DNA of 64,000 nt. Origin: UBA7957 sp965222695. Its GTDB lineage: Bacteria; Pseudomonadota; Gammaproteobacteria; Granulosicoccales; Granulosicoccaceae. This document shows positions 44,806 through 54,259 of the stretch, piece after piece. The DNA is taken from contig OZ244967.1 in the NCBI GenBank assembly GCA_965222695.1, positions 3,224,001 to 3,288,000 of the forward strand. Reading direction: 5' to 3'. How positions within the stretch are numbered: position 1 is the stretch's first letter; the number at the start of each line of letters is the position of its first letter. The translations under genes were made by a program, and so were the position numbers. A model generated the notes under the pieces. That model saw only the letters and a list, made by a program, of their open reading frames with translations, did no database searches and was not told the DNA's origin.

Positions 44806-46833
44806 ATGAGCGTTACAACCATTAAACTAAACCCGGCCGACAGCCCGTCACCGTCGATCTGGGCCTTGACCTCCACCAAGATCATCGCGCTGCTGTTGTT
44901 GCTGTCGGGTGTCGCCCTGTACTTCCTGCTACCGACCGACAGCCCGCTGGCGATCTACCCCAAATCCTGGCGGGTCGATCTGGCCGGACCGCTGGGCGAT
45001 TTCATCAAGTACATGGCCCGCGAATTCAGCATCGGGCCAATCGAGTTTAAATCGATCACTCGCTGGCTGGGCTGGCTGATTTCGCAGCCGTTTCTGTTCC
45101 TCAATGGCATTTTGGCCGATGGCTTTACCTTATACCACGCCGACAACAGCCGCACGGTGATTCAGCCTTTGCCTTGGTTCGCAACCAGCGCGATGTTCGT
45201 GTTTGTCGCCTGGCGCATCGCCGGCAAAGGGCTGGCGCTGTTCGCCGCCGCCATTTTCTTCTACTTCGCCCTGTTCGGCTTGTGGGAGTCGGCCATGCTG
45301 ACGTTTTCGTCGGTCGTGATTGCTGTGATCGTCAGCACAATTCTCGGCGTACTGCTGGGGTTATGGGGTTATCGAAGCCCGCTTGTCGATCTAGCGCTGC
45401 AACCGCTCTACGATATCATGCAGACGCTGCCGCTGTTCTCTTACCTGGTACCAATGATCCTGTTCTTCGGTTTTGGCCCCATTGCCGCACTGATGGCCAC
45501 AGTTGTGTTCGCCCTGCCGCCGATGGCGCGGGTCACCACCCAGGCGTTGCGCGAGACCCACAACAGCATCATCGAGCTGAGCAAAATCGCTGGCTGCACA
45601 CGCACCCAGACCAACCTGCTGGTGCTGATCCCGTCGGCCCGCAAAAAGCTGCTGCTGGGCATCAACCAGGTGATAATGCTATCGCTGGCCGTGGTTATCG
45701 TTGCCTCACTGATCGGTGCCGGCGGACTGGGCGGCGACGTGCTCAAGGCACTCAAGTCGGTTCGTATCGGCGAGGCGCTGGCTGCCGGACTGGCGATCAC
45801 CTTCATGGCGATCTTTATGGACCGGCTTTCCTACGCCATCGCGCTGCGCCGCCCGGAGCACTACATCACCGTGCCGCGCTGGTATCAGAAGTATGCGACC
45901 TTACTGGTCTCGCTGGGCATAATCGTAGTACTGACACTTATCTCGCTGGCGGTTCCTTTCCTCTATACCTGGCCCGACGAATGGGCGATCAATATCGGTC
46001 GTCATGCTTCAACCTTCTTGTCCTGGGTGTCCGAAAACTACTACGACGAGATCGCTGCGTTTCGTGACTGGTGCATCCTCAACATCATGAAACCGATGAA
46101 GCTGTGGTACCTGTCGGTACCCTGGCTGACGGTCACCTTAATGGCGGGCGGGGTAGGCTACTTCCTCGGTGGCTGGCGACTGGCACTGCTGAGCATTACG
46201 ATATTCGGCCTGATAGCGATGATGGGTTACTGGAAGAAGGCTATGATTTCGGCCTATATGGTGCATCTGTCGGTAATCTTCGCCGCGCTGGTCGGCTTTT
46301 TGTTGGGCTTGTGGGGTGCTGTGAGCGACCGCGCTGAAAAGGTACTTATAGCCTTAGTTGACCTACTGCAAACGCTACCGACCTTCGTCTTCCTGATTCC
46401 TGTGGTGATGCTGTTCAGTGTCGGAGAGTTCCCAGCTTTAGTGGCGATCTTCTCTTATGCCGTTGCGCCGGCGATCCGCTACACCATTGTTGGAATCCGT
46501 AGCGTACCTCAGAATTTGATCAACGCCTCGATTATCTCTGGCTGCACGCCGTTCCAACTGATGACTCAAGTTAAGATTCCCTTGTCACTACCGACCATCC
46601 TGTTGGGGCTAAACCAGACTCTGATGATGGCTTTTGGAATGCTAGTTATCACTGCATTAGTGGGATCGCGCGGGCTTGAGGAGATCACCCTGACTTCCAT
46701 CGCCAAAGTCCAGCCCGGTGAGGGGTTGATGGCAGGACTGGCAATTGCCGGCATGGCGATTGTTTACGACCGATACATTCGAGCTGCCAGCCGGAAGCTG
46801 GCGTACCAGCTCGGCATCCCCGCGCCGAAGTAG
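44806..46833 (+). CDS. Betaine-type ABC transporter permease with two fused permease domains (ProW-like)
   Basis: The 675-residue membrane protein carries two complete binding-protein-dependent permease domains in tandem. The first EAA-like loop region is HNSIIELSKIAGCTRTQTNL with SLIGAGGLGGDVLKALKSV. The second is PQNLINASIISGCTPFQLMT with TALVGSRGLEEITLTSIAKV. Ordinary ProW has one. One polypeptide may thus supply both halves of the channel. The ATG at 44806 has AGAGGTGG in front; the open frame starts earlier inside the ATPase gene. Confidence 0.92.
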   Translation: MSVTTIKLNPADSPSPSIWALTSTKIIALLLLLSGVALYFLLPTDSPLAIYPKSWRVDLAGPLGDFIKYMAREFSIGPIEFKSITRWLGWLISQPFLFLNGILADGFTLYHADNSRTVIQPLPWFATSAMFVFVAWRIAGKGLALFAAAIFFYFALFGLWESAMLTFSSVVIAVIVSTILGVLLGLWGYRSPLVDLALQPLYDIMQTLPLFSYLVPMILFFGFGPIAALMATVVFALPPMARVTTQALRETHNSIIELSKIAGCTRTQTNLLVLIPSARKKLLLGINQVIMLSLAVVIVASLIGAGGLGGDVLKALKSVRIGEALAAGLAITFMAIFMDRLSYAIALRRPEHYITVPRWYQKYATLLVSLGIIVVLTLISLAVPFLYTWPDEWAINIGRHASTFLSWVSENYYDEIAAFRDWCILNIMKPMKLWYLSVPWLTVTLMAGGVGYFLGGWRLALLSITIFGLIAMMGYWKKAMISAYMVHLSVIFAALVGFLLGLWGAVSDRAEKVLIALVDLLQTLPTFVFLIPVVMLFSVGEFPALVAIFSYAVAPAIRYTIVGIRSVPQNLINASIISGCTPFQLMTQVKIPLSLPTILLGLNQTLMMAFGMLVITALVGSRGLEEITLTSIAKVQPGEGLMAGLAIAGMAIVYDRYIRAASRKLAYQLGIPAPK

Positions 46834-46839
46834 TCATAT

Positions 46840-47301
46840 ACGGACACCTCGTGTCGATCGGGCAGACTTGCAATTGACTGACGTCGACATTGTTTTGGCA
46901 ACGACCAATATAGATCTGGTGTTCATCGACGTTGAATTGCACTTGGTGTAAGTCAAACACGTGATGCCACCAATGTGGCTCTTTATTGATTACAACCGCT
47001 GATTCAGGTATCAGGGCTCGTTCGTGCTTATCGTGGCCTAGTTGCGCACATTGGGTCGCCCGCTTGATCGGCGTCGGTGGCGCTCCCGGCGACATTGCTT
47101 TTGCGACTCAGAATCTGATGACGCGGAATTGGAACTATTGCGCGAATTCTTATCGATTCGCTCACTGAACTCTTCGACTTGTCTTTTCAGTTCCTCAATG
47201 ACATCCAAGACAGAGTCTAACTGTCGTTGAGCGTCTTGCAGCGTGGTCGGCGGTGAAGATGGTCGAGTCAGAGACAACGGATCGGCCGAGTGGTTTACCA
47301 A
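46840..47301 (-). pseudogene. Degenerate IS66-family transposase N-terminal region
   Basis: Read on the minus strand, the coiled-coil start LKRQVEEFSERIDKNSRNSS is the usual beginning of DDE-type IS66 transposases. After a frame change it goes on as GHDKHERALIPESAVVI and VFDLHQVQFNVDEHQIYIGR, the zinc-binding region. Several frameshifts are present and the catalytic core is missing. It belongs to a different IS66 subgroup from the intact element at 4356. Confidence 0.72.
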
Positions 47302-47455
47302 GTCATTACTAATTTTAGTCTAATGTCGGGAAAGTGCCCAAAAAATGGCTTGAACATCTACGGGTTAAGGACCCCAATTCCAGCAGGGCACACTGAACGA
47401 GCCTGCAGTAACTTAAAACTGTCGGGGCGGGAGAAAGTTGAGATCGGTAACCATG

Positions 47456-47668
47456 TTAATACAGGTCCTTCACTGGACAGATAATTAAAAAGCTGTCCGA
47501 CAGGAATTGCAAGATAACATCCCGGACTCCGTCGTCCCGAAAATATTTCTCGGCACTCTCAAATATGTTGAGCAGGAACTTCGCCGACGATTCATTATCA
47601 TCCTTTTCAAGGATGTAGTTACTGAACCCGAGGATGTCCACAAGTGCGAATATTCGGTAGTTGTACAT
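47456..47668 (-). pseudogene. Short gene fragment, possibly the N-terminus of a cyclase-fold protein
   Basis: 70 residues that look like real coding sequence (YNYRIFALVDILGFSNYILE, then ILQFLSDSFLIICPV). The VDILGF and FLSDSF pair recalls the N-terminal half of class III nucleotidyl-cyclase-like proteins of unknown function. It ends early at a stop at 47456. No good ribosome site is seen. The 155 bp between it and the IS66 remnant hold nothing I recognise. Confidence 0.4.
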
Positions 47669-47866
47669 TAGATGTTACTCGTAATTTCTCTGACGGAAAC
47701 ACGATTAGACGGAATTATAGCGTAGTTTAGCGGTGAATGATTAAAGACAAAACCCTGACCTGGGAAACGAACGGATTGGTCGCCTACCGGAAATTAAATG
47801 ATTGGACCTATCCGGCAGTGTCTGTTTGATCAAGTCACGATATATATAGTGTATTGGTTCGGACCG

Positions 47867-47979
47867 TCAATGCGAGTGGGGATTGCCGATAGGAAATCGC
47901 TGTGAATATATCCCTATAAGCTCGACGGCGGCTATCCCTGCCGCCGACGTTTCCTATCGGCAATCCCCACTCGCATTGA
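47867..47979. repeat. 113-bp element with perfect 30-bp inverted arms and an inner hairpin
   Basis: The left arm (47867-47896, starting TCAATGCGAGTGGGGATTGC) is the exact reverse complement of the right arm (47950-47979). Between them a second hairpin, GGCGGC-TATCCCT-GCCGCC, forms a GC-rich inner stem. The flanks are AT-rich and carry no gene. It could be a MITE-like or REP-like element or a structured RNA. Confidence 0.85.
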
Positions 47980-48176
47980 CTCATTCCAGCAATCGTCCCC
48001 TTTCCCAGTTGGTCGCTCCACTCTGAATGGAATCACAAACAAAGAATCTCACTGTGCTCTATTGCCACGGTGTTTTCGCCGCAGGCTTGTATTTAAGCTT
48101 CGCACTGTAGTTGGGAATTCTAGGGACGATATACTTAATACAAGATAGAATTCGTATCGCCGGGCAGATGCTAAAA

Positions 48177-48821
48177 CTAGAATAAATATCCAATCTTCGC
48201 AAATTCAAAATCAAATATTCGCTCGCTATCATGGTCTTCGGTCAACAGTTGTTGTTCAGTCTTGATGATGTCATGTTTCCCTGTCAGATATTTTCCATAA
48301 AACAAACTTGCTCCCCAATAAAAAGTGCCCAGATGTCTTTTATAGAACTTTCGTATGCCGAGATTCAGACCAACGCCGTACTTACTTGTAGTCAGCTCAG
48401 ATTCGGGCGGTGACAAGCCTATACTTGTCCAGGAGGGACCTGTTAATCCGGTATATCGGACAAATATTCCGAGATACTTTTGGTAGTGATCATTACTAAG
48501 GTTGCCGGCATATTTCCGGAGGACCACATCTACCGATTCCACTTTGCTATGCGCTTTGTTCTCTAAATCTGATATGGCCAAGTAGGAGTAGAAGAGCGGT
48601 ACGGCGAGTTCATAGTTTTGTTTATGGAAGTAGCTGATTTCACCACTGAATCGTACATCGTCACTATCATCACCGGTAATTGCGCTGAATGCGTAGAATG
48701 GATTGAGCGCAAATCCAAGGTCAGCAATAGCGATATGTGGCTTTGCCACTATCAAAGTCACTGCCAATACAAAAAAAGCGGAACGTTTCGCTCCTTGGAA
48801 AGAAGAGTGATATGAAATCAT
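48177..48821 (-). CDS. Putative outer-membrane beta-barrel protein
   Basis: The 214-residue product starts with a signal peptide (SAFFVLAVTLIVAKPHIAIA, cleavage after ADL or nearby). It continues with alternating hydrophobic/polar strands (VRFSGEISYFHKQNYELAVP, KYLGIFVRYTGLTG, KYGVGLNLGIRKFYKRH, TFYWGASLFYGKYLTG) and ends with aromatic Phe (AKIGYLF), as outer-membrane barrels do. About eight strands are suggested. No specific family is recognised. It stands alone on the minus strand. Confidence 0.7.
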   Translation of the reverse strand: MISYHSSFQGAKRSAFFVLAVTLIVAKPHIAIADLGFALNPFYAFSAITGDDSDDVRFSGEISYFHKQNYELAVPLFYSYLAISDLENKAHSKVESVDVVLRKYAGNLSNDHYQKYLGIFVRYTGLTGPSWTSIGLSPPESELTTSKYGVGLNLGIRKFYKRHLGTFYWGASLFYGKYLTGKHDIIKTEQQLLTEDHDSERIFDFEFAKIGYLF

Positions 48822-48840
48822 GCTATTTTCCCGGTCAATT

Positions 48841-49032
48841 GAGTGATCATATACCTGCTATACAAGTTCTTTGCCCATTCACTATTTGTTTAGCAGAGGT
48901 TAAACGACAGGGTTTTGCTTTCATCGGAATCGGCGCAATTTCTCGCCTCCCGAATGGCACTGCGATGGCATGGCAGGATTCGGGTGCCGGAATAATGCCC
49001 TCACTTTTGGCAAAGCTGACGCCCGCGTGAAT
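48841..49032 (-). pseudogene. Decayed fragment of a trpB-like gene
   Basis: About 150 bp (48885-49032) match the 3' part of the intact trpB-like gene at 52310-52458, same strand, at about 90% by eye; the bases left of this match more weakly. It corresponds to a C-terminal portion of TrpB, carries indels, and is cut off sharply where the intact gene goes on. It must come from duplication of a trpB-like gene or from a related lost copy. The rest of the gap to 49207 holds no gene. Confidence 0.75.
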
Positions 49033-49206
49033 TTCGGAGACAGTTCACTAAATTCAATATAAAATCTACACTGCCTAGCGTTGCGTTAATCCAACGGTGT
49101 GAATCTTTCAAAGATACGGAAGAACGGCACAAAGTGGCTAATTAAGACCATACAAAGGAATTAAGCGATTAACCATGAACACCCAAGAAAACAGGAAGAA
49201 AGAACC

Positions 49207-49548
49207 ATGCCCAGAAAGTTTTTTGCAACAGCCCTACTTGTCTCATTTATAGCAATGTCTACCTCAGGGATGATGATGTTTGTTATCGAAAAGCCGTCGT
49301 TTACCATTCAGATGCATCCGGTACACAAGCTTTTCGGAATTATTATGATCATCTCGGTTGTAGGTCATCTGAGCTTTAATTATCGGTCTCTGATGACTTA
49401 CTTGAAAATAAAATCTGTCGCTGTTTTTGGCAGCGTATTGGTTTTCCTTCTTGTATTACTCTATGGTGTGGCTATCAATAATAAGGTACCGGACAGTATC
49501 GCGATTCCTATGGACGAACTGGCAGGCCAGGCTGAGTCGCATGAGTAG
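49207..49548 (+). CDS. Small inner-membrane protein, DUF4405-like
   Basis: This 113-residue protein has three hydrophobic segments (ATALLVSFIAMSTSGMMMFV, LFGIIMIISVVGHLSFNY and VAVFGSVLVFLLVLLYGV). Two conserved-looking His lie in MHPVHKLFG and VGHLSFNYRSL, as in DUF4405/cytochrome-b-like small membrane proteins, where His may hold haem. An AGGAAG site precedes the ATG. It is followed 75 bp later by the NmrA-like reductase gene, perhaps as one unit. Its function is unknown. Confidence 0.72.
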   Translation: MPRKFFATALLVSFIAMSTSGMMMFVIEKPSFTIQMHPVHKLFGIIMIISVVGHLSFNYRSLMTYLKIKSVAVFGSVLVFLLVLLYGVAINNKVPDSIAIPMDELAGQAESHE

Positions 49549-49623
49549 TAACTGTGCTAACCGAACAAGAGCCTGAAACCGTGTCGTTCAATCAGCCTTC
49601 ACTACAGTGAATTGGAGAAAGAG

Positions 49624-50478
49624 ATGAAGATTGCAGTAACCGCCGCGAGTGGTAAATTAGGCAAAGAGATCATTAAGGCAACCAGCACCGTGATGACAAA
49701 AGACCATGTTATTGGATTGGCACGGTCCCCCGAAAAGGCGACAGATTTGGGCGTTGAAATCCGTCCTGGTGATTACAATGACAAAAGCGCTTTGGAAACA
49801 TCTTTAAGATCAGTAGACACACTGCTGATGGTGTCGGGAATGGATGCCCCTGAAAAGCGAATTGAGCAGCATCGTAATGTAATACAAGCTGCCTGGAACA
49901 ATGGTGTGAAAAAAATAGTATACACCAGCGTTCAGGGGGCCGAAGAAAACACTGCCTTTTCTCCTATCATCCAAAGTAACCGACAAACCGAGAAGGATAT
50001 CAGTAGCAGCGGACTGGAATGGGTTATCGGGCGCAATGGTATTTATATCGAACCTGATGTTGAATATATTGAAACTTATAAAAAGTCGGGTGGTATTTTC
50101 AATTGTGCCGGTGATGGCAAATGTGGCTATACGACAAGACCGGAGCTGGCATATGCCTACGCGAGAATGTTAACTCAAGATAAGCACAATGGTCAGATCT
50201 ACAATTTGCATGGTGAAGCTATCACCCAATATCAACTTGCGGAATACCTTAACGATGCTTTTGGTACAGATTTAACCTATACTCCGATGTCAGTCGAAGG
50301 CTATCGTAAAGAGCGGGTAGCGGAATTAGGAGAATTTATAGGGACGATCATCTGTGGAATTTATCAGGGCATTCGAGAAGGAAAAGCTGATAATCCCAGC
50401 CATTATGTCCAGGCGGCGGGCAGAGAGCACGAAAGCTGGCAAAGCTATTTTTCAAATATCGCTGAAACTGCAAAATAG
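49624..50478 (+). CDS. NmrA-like NAD(P)-binding reductase (quinone oxidoreductase 2-like)
   Basis: The 284-residue product has the Rossmann start MKIAVTAASGKLGKEIIKAT, the downstream VDTLLMVSGMDAPEKRIEQH and KKIVYTSVQGAEENTAF, all as in the atypical SDR/NmrA group that includes E. coli QorB (YtfG). A YxxxK catalytic pair is not evident, as is normal in this group. It may reduce quinones with NADPH or sense the NADP state. The ATG at 49624 follows GGAGAAAG; the open frame begins at a TTG at 49612. The 160-bp MITE begins 6 bp after the stop. Confidence 0.82.
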   Translation: MKIAVTAASGKLGKEIIKATSTVMTKDHVIGLARSPEKATDLGVEIRPGDYNDKSALETSLRSVDTLLMVSGMDAPEKRIEQHRNVIQAAWNNGVKKIVYTSVQGAEENTAFSPIIQSNRQTEKDISSSGLEWVIGRNGIYIEPDVEYIETYKKSGGIFNCAGDGKCGYTTRPELAYAYARMLTQDKHNGQIYNLHGEAITQYQLAEYLNDAFGTDLTYTPMSVEGYRKERVAELGEFIGTIICGIYQGIREGKADNPSHYVQAAGREHESWQSYFSNIAETAK

Positions 50479-50483
50479 CCTTA

Positions 50484-50643
50484 GAGCCTGTCTAATATCT
50501 CTGTGCCGTCGCGAGAATGTGCTGATTTGAGCCAGATTTTATTCTGATTTGAGGCGCATAGTGATTCTACGCAACAAGAATCAGGAGAAAATCCGGCCAA
50601 AGTCAGCGAGTTCGCAGTAGGCAGAGAGATATTAGACAGGCTC
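50484..50643. mobile_element. 160-bp MITE, copy 1
   Basis: The outer 19 bases, GAGCCTGTCTAATATCTCT, are repeated exactly in inverted form at the other end. The interior is non-coding. It matches 54260-54419 in opposite orientation over its whole length at about 85% by eye, with the same length of 160 bp. The ends resemble those of small IS5-like elements, but no transposase of that type is in the window. Confidence 0.88.
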
Positions 50644-50718
50644 ATAATAAAAATTCCAGATAAGCTCATCTCATCGAGAGGTGAAACCAGACAGCCAGGT
50701 TTATAGAGTACCGTAGAT

Positions 50719-51936
50719 ATGGTTCGCAATAATTTTAAATTGGTGCTGTTTTTCGTAACAAGCATTTTCCTGGCCAGTTGCGGATCTGCACCAAGCTTGC
50801 CTTATTATAAAAAATCTCCAACCCGTAACTCATTTGATTATCACAGCGATGCTCCATTCTCCAGATACGTAGCAATTACCAAGGCCTATTTAAAGAAGAA
50901 CAGGGTGTTTTTCGATTCGGCCAATCAGGAAGAAGAGCTGGAAATGGTGGCTCCGTTCGAGTGGAAACCAGACGAATCGTGCTCCACTGAAAACAAGCAA
51001 GGTATATTGTTGGTTCATGGGCTATCTGACACCGCCTTTATAATGCGGGATTTGGCTAAAGAATTTCATGACCAGTGTATGCTGGTGCGTACAATTTTGT
51101 TACCGGGGCACGGAACCAGGCCTAAAGACCTTGCAGAAATAAAATACTCAGATTGGACTGAAGCTGTTGACTATGGAATCAACTCGCTTCAAAAAGATGT
51201 GGATCAGATCTATATAGCCGGATTTTCCTTAGGTGGACTGTTGGCAGCAAATGCTTTGCTCGACCACCAGGATTTGCAAGGAGCTATTCTGATTTCCCCG
51301 GCACTGGGTATCAAAGCACCCCTGCTTACATGGAATACCACGTGGCTGCGTCACTTTAAAGAGTGGATAGATGTTGATCCTCAAACGCAAGCTCCTCGCT
51401 ACCAATCCATGACGACTAATGGAATTGCTCAGGTTTATATGCTCACACAGAATTTCCATGAGCGACTAAAAAACCAAAAGAAAGTAAAATCACCCGTGCT
51501 TTTAATTCAAAGCATGGAAGATATAGCTATTCAACCTGACCTGAATATCAATACTTTTAAAAAACATATGTCACATTCAAAAAGCATGGCTTTAGTTTTT
51601 AGTGAAGACGTTGCGTCGGTGAAATCGTTTGCGGGTTTGAATCTAATAAATAGCTATTTACCATCACAAAAAATAGTTAACTTTTCTCACGTGTCACTTC
51701 CCTACTCTCCAAAGAATAAGGTTTACGGATTATACGGAAGTTACAAAGAATGTGGGTTGCATGTAGGGATAGTGTCAGATAAGCAAGCTGAAGATTGTGT
51801 GAAAAGCGATGACAATTGGATGGGAGAGATAGGCAGTGAAGATGAAGACAAATTCTATCCGTTTCAGAGGCTTACCTTTAACCCGCTTTTTGATCTTATG
51901 GCAGATAAAATTGATCGTTACTTAAGTGCACTCTAA
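50719..51936 (+). CDS. Lipoprotein alpha/beta hydrolase (carboxylesterase/lysophospholipase-like)
   Basis: This 405-residue protein begins with a lipoprotein signal (LVLFFVTSIFLASC, lipobox Cys near residue 21). The hydrolase part has the oxyanion ILLVHGLSDTAFIMRDLAKE, the PGHGTRP loop and the nucleophile elbow YIAGFSLGGLLAANALL (Ser). A late His occurs in VNFSHVSLPYSPKNKV. It would sit in the membrane or periplasm and hydrolyse an ester, perhaps a lipid. It is AT-rich like its neighbours. The start codon has only a weak ribosome site. Confidence 0.84.
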   Translation: MVRNNFKLVLFFVTSIFLASCGSAPSLPYYKKSPTRNSFDYHSDAPFSRYVAITKAYLKKNRVFFDSANQEEELEMVAPFEWKPDESCSTENKQGILLVHGLSDTAFIMRDLAKEFHDQCMLVRTILLPGHGTRPKDLAEIKYSDWTEAVDYGINSLQKDVDQIYIAGFSLGGLLAANALLDHQDLQGAILISPALGIKAPLLTWNTTWLRHFKEWIDVDPQTQAPRYQSMTTNGIAQVYMLTQNFHERLKNQKKVKSPVLLIQSMEDIAIQPDLNINTFKKHMSHSKSMALVFSEDVASVKSFAGLNLINSYLPSQKIVNFSHVSLPYSPKNKVYGLYGSYKECGLHVGIVSDKQAEDCVKSDDNWMGEIGSEDEDKFYPFQRLTFNPLFDLMADKIDRYLSAL

Positions 51937-52194
51937 CGGGATCGTTGGGCTTTTGATTGGCACTTACAAAAGAGACGTTCAGTTGAATGGTCCTGTGTGC
52001 AAAACATTCCTCCCACAACGAGGAATTTGTAAGCGTTTTTTCGCTTGCAGGCAAGCTCCTACGAAATAGAGGGGCGGTTGGGCAGCAACTCCGCGGTATC
52101 GGTTATACATTCTGACGAAGGAATCCGGCCCTCTGTACACACGGTACTTGAGAGCCGGATATCCGTGATTGTGTTTTTGCGAAAGAGTTTTTCC

Positions 52195-53544
52195 CTATCC
52201 GATAGACGGCAAATGCGTCAATGATTCCTTAATCGCCTCTTCCGGATATTCGTAGTCGGTCAGATCGCCTTGCAGATAGCGATCATAAGATGTCATATCA
52301 AAGTGCCCGTGACCGGAGAGGTTAAACAACAGGGTTTTGCTTTCACCGGAGTCGGCGCAGTTTTTCGCTTCCCGAATGGCGGCTGCGATGGCATGGCAGG
52401 ATTCGGGTGCCGGAATAATGCCCTCACTTTTGGCAAAGCTGACGCCCGCCGCGAAGGTTTCCAGTTGCGGAACAGCGACGGCGTCGATCAAGCCTTCATG
52501 ATACAGCTGGCTGACCAGCGCGGAATCGCCATGATAGCGCAGGCCGCCAGCGTGAATGCCGGGTGGCATAAAATCGTGCCCGAGAGTGTACATTTTCATC
52601 AGCGGTGTCAGGCCGGCTGTGTCTCCGAAATCGTAGGCATATTGTCCTTTGGTCAAGGTGGGGCATGATGTGGGTTCTACCGCCACCAGTTTGATATCCT
52701 TGCCGCTCGCCTTATCGGCAAAGAACGGAAATGCGATACCACCGAAATTTGACCCGCCGCCGCACGGGGCAAAGATCATGTCAGGATAATCCCCGGCAAT
52801 TTCCAGTTGCTTTCGGGCTTCCTGGCCTATGATCGTCTGGTGCAACAACACATGATTGAGCACGGATCCCAAAGCGTAGTTGGTATCGTCACGGCCGGCC
52901 GCTTCCTCGACCGCCTCAGAGATGGAAATCCCCAGTGAGCCCTGCGACTCAGGATCTTCAGCGAGAATCTGTCGCCCTGCTTCGGTCATATCCGTGGGGC
53001 TGGCATAGACTTCGGCCCCCCAGGTTTGCATCATTGAGCGGCGATAAGGCTTCTGTTGGTAACTGACTTTGACCATATAGACTCTGACGTCCAGGCCGAA
53101 CATCTGCCCTGCCAATGCCAAAGAACTTCCCCATTGACCGGCACCCGTCTCGGTTGACAAACGCTTGATGCCCGCCTCGTGATTATAAAACGCCTGTGCC
53201 ACTGCAGTATTGGGCTTATGCGATCCGGCAGGGCTAACCGCTTCATTTTTATAATAAATTTTGGCCGGCGTCTCAAGCATTTGTTCCAGCCGATAAGCGC
53301 GATACAGCGGCGACGGACGCCACAAGCGCAAAGCCTCCCGTACCGGTTCAGGAATATCGATCCAGCGCTCGCCACTCACCTCTTGCATAACCAGCGATTC
53401 AGGAAAAATAGACAACATCGCCTCCGGCGGTACAGGGTTCCCGTCCGGCCCGCAGTAAGGCGCCGGCGGATTCGGCATATCTGCAATAATGTTGTACCAC
53501 TGCGTGGGCATTTGTTCTTCGGACAGATAAATTTTTGTTGTCAT
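52195..53544 (-). CDS. trpB: Tryptophan synthase beta subunit, TrpB2 type
   Basis: The 449-residue length and motifs fit the TrpB2 branch rather than the ordinary 400-residue TrpB1. They are RPSPLYRAYRLEQML, the PLP lysine in EAVSPAGSHKPNTAVAQAF, STETGAGQWGSSLALAGQMF, PCGGGSNFGGIAFPFFA and the C-terminal LLFNLSGHGHFDMTSYDRYL. It makes tryptophan from indole and serine, or acts on a related PLP reaction; no trpA is nearby. It starts behind AGGAGA. A possible bulged stem downstream (52123-52160) has no T tract. A broken copy of its 3' part lies at 48841. Confidence 0.93.
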   Translation of the reverse strand: MTTKIYLSEEQMPTQWYNIIADMPNPPAPYCGPDGNPVPPEAMLSIFPESLVMQEVSGERWIDIPEPVREALRLWRPSPLYRAYRLEQMLETPAKIYYKNEAVSPAGSHKPNTAVAQAFYNHEAGIKRLSTETGAGQWGSSLALAGQMFGLDVRVYMVKVSYQQKPYRRSMMQTWGAEVYASPTDMTEAGRQILAEDPESQGSLGISISEAVEEAAGRDDTNYALGSVLNHVLLHQTIIGQEARKQLEIAGDYPDMIFAPCGGGSNFGGIAFPFFADKASGKDIKLVAVEPTSCPTLTKGQYAYDFGDTAGLTPLMKMYTLGHDFMPPGIHAGGLRYHGDSALVSQLYHEGLIDAVAVPQLETFAAGVSFAKSEGIIPAPESCHAIAAAIREAKNCADSGESKTLLFNLSGHGHFDMTSYDRYLQGDLTDYEYPEEAIKESLTHLPSIG

Positions 53545-54259
53545 ACATTTCTCCTAGGCTACTTCCGTAAAAAATATACGGATATATGTTGCTTTGCAAG
53601 CTGTCAATTGGGATGTAAAACCAAGGACCTGTTCATCACAAAAAACGACTAAAAAATCGCCGAGCAGCGACTCTCAACGACAACTCATCGCTGCAAACAC
53701 CATCAACAGCGGCGTTATTAAACGGGTCTGTCAGCACCGAATATATTAAGATGGCCTCTGATAACCGCCTGCATACCTCTCGCATCCGGAGCTAATCGGC
53801 TAGATATCAAGTTTGCATACTCTTCAAAAAAGGGCGGACAATTGGATTAAATATTAAACAAATCTTCAGCCGCAGTCGGTATTAAGTGAGTCAGAACTGA
53901 TTTATAAACCTTTACACAGCCGGGCTACAATGATGTTTAATGCATATATAAAGAAGAAAAAATTTCAAACAAACGCCAAAGTAATAATAATCTGAATCGA
54001 ATTCTATCGACAAAATTATTCGGTATTCATTTTTCCGACATTTATGTTATACTTCGGTCCTTTTTGCATGTTAAAAAATAAATTACAATATAAACATTTT
54101 AGTGACACCAAATGTATAGAATGTAACTTTTGCCAAACATTCACTCCGGCGCATCTGGCCACCTGGTTAATATAATCTTAAAATAATTTAGTAGAAGAGT
54201 TTCTGCTCAAGATACTTCATATCAAACTTGTGCCAATAGTAGAATAAAGGTTATTCTTA
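53545..54259. other. AT-rich non-coding stretch upstream of trpB
   Basis: About 715 bp of strongly AT-rich DNA between the trpB start and the second MITE. No open frame or repeat in it looks like a gene. It must hold the trpB promoter. Confidence 0.5.

Noticed and set aside
52123..52160. Rho-independent terminator downstream of trpB
   Set aside because: The stem has a bulge and no T tract follows on either strand.
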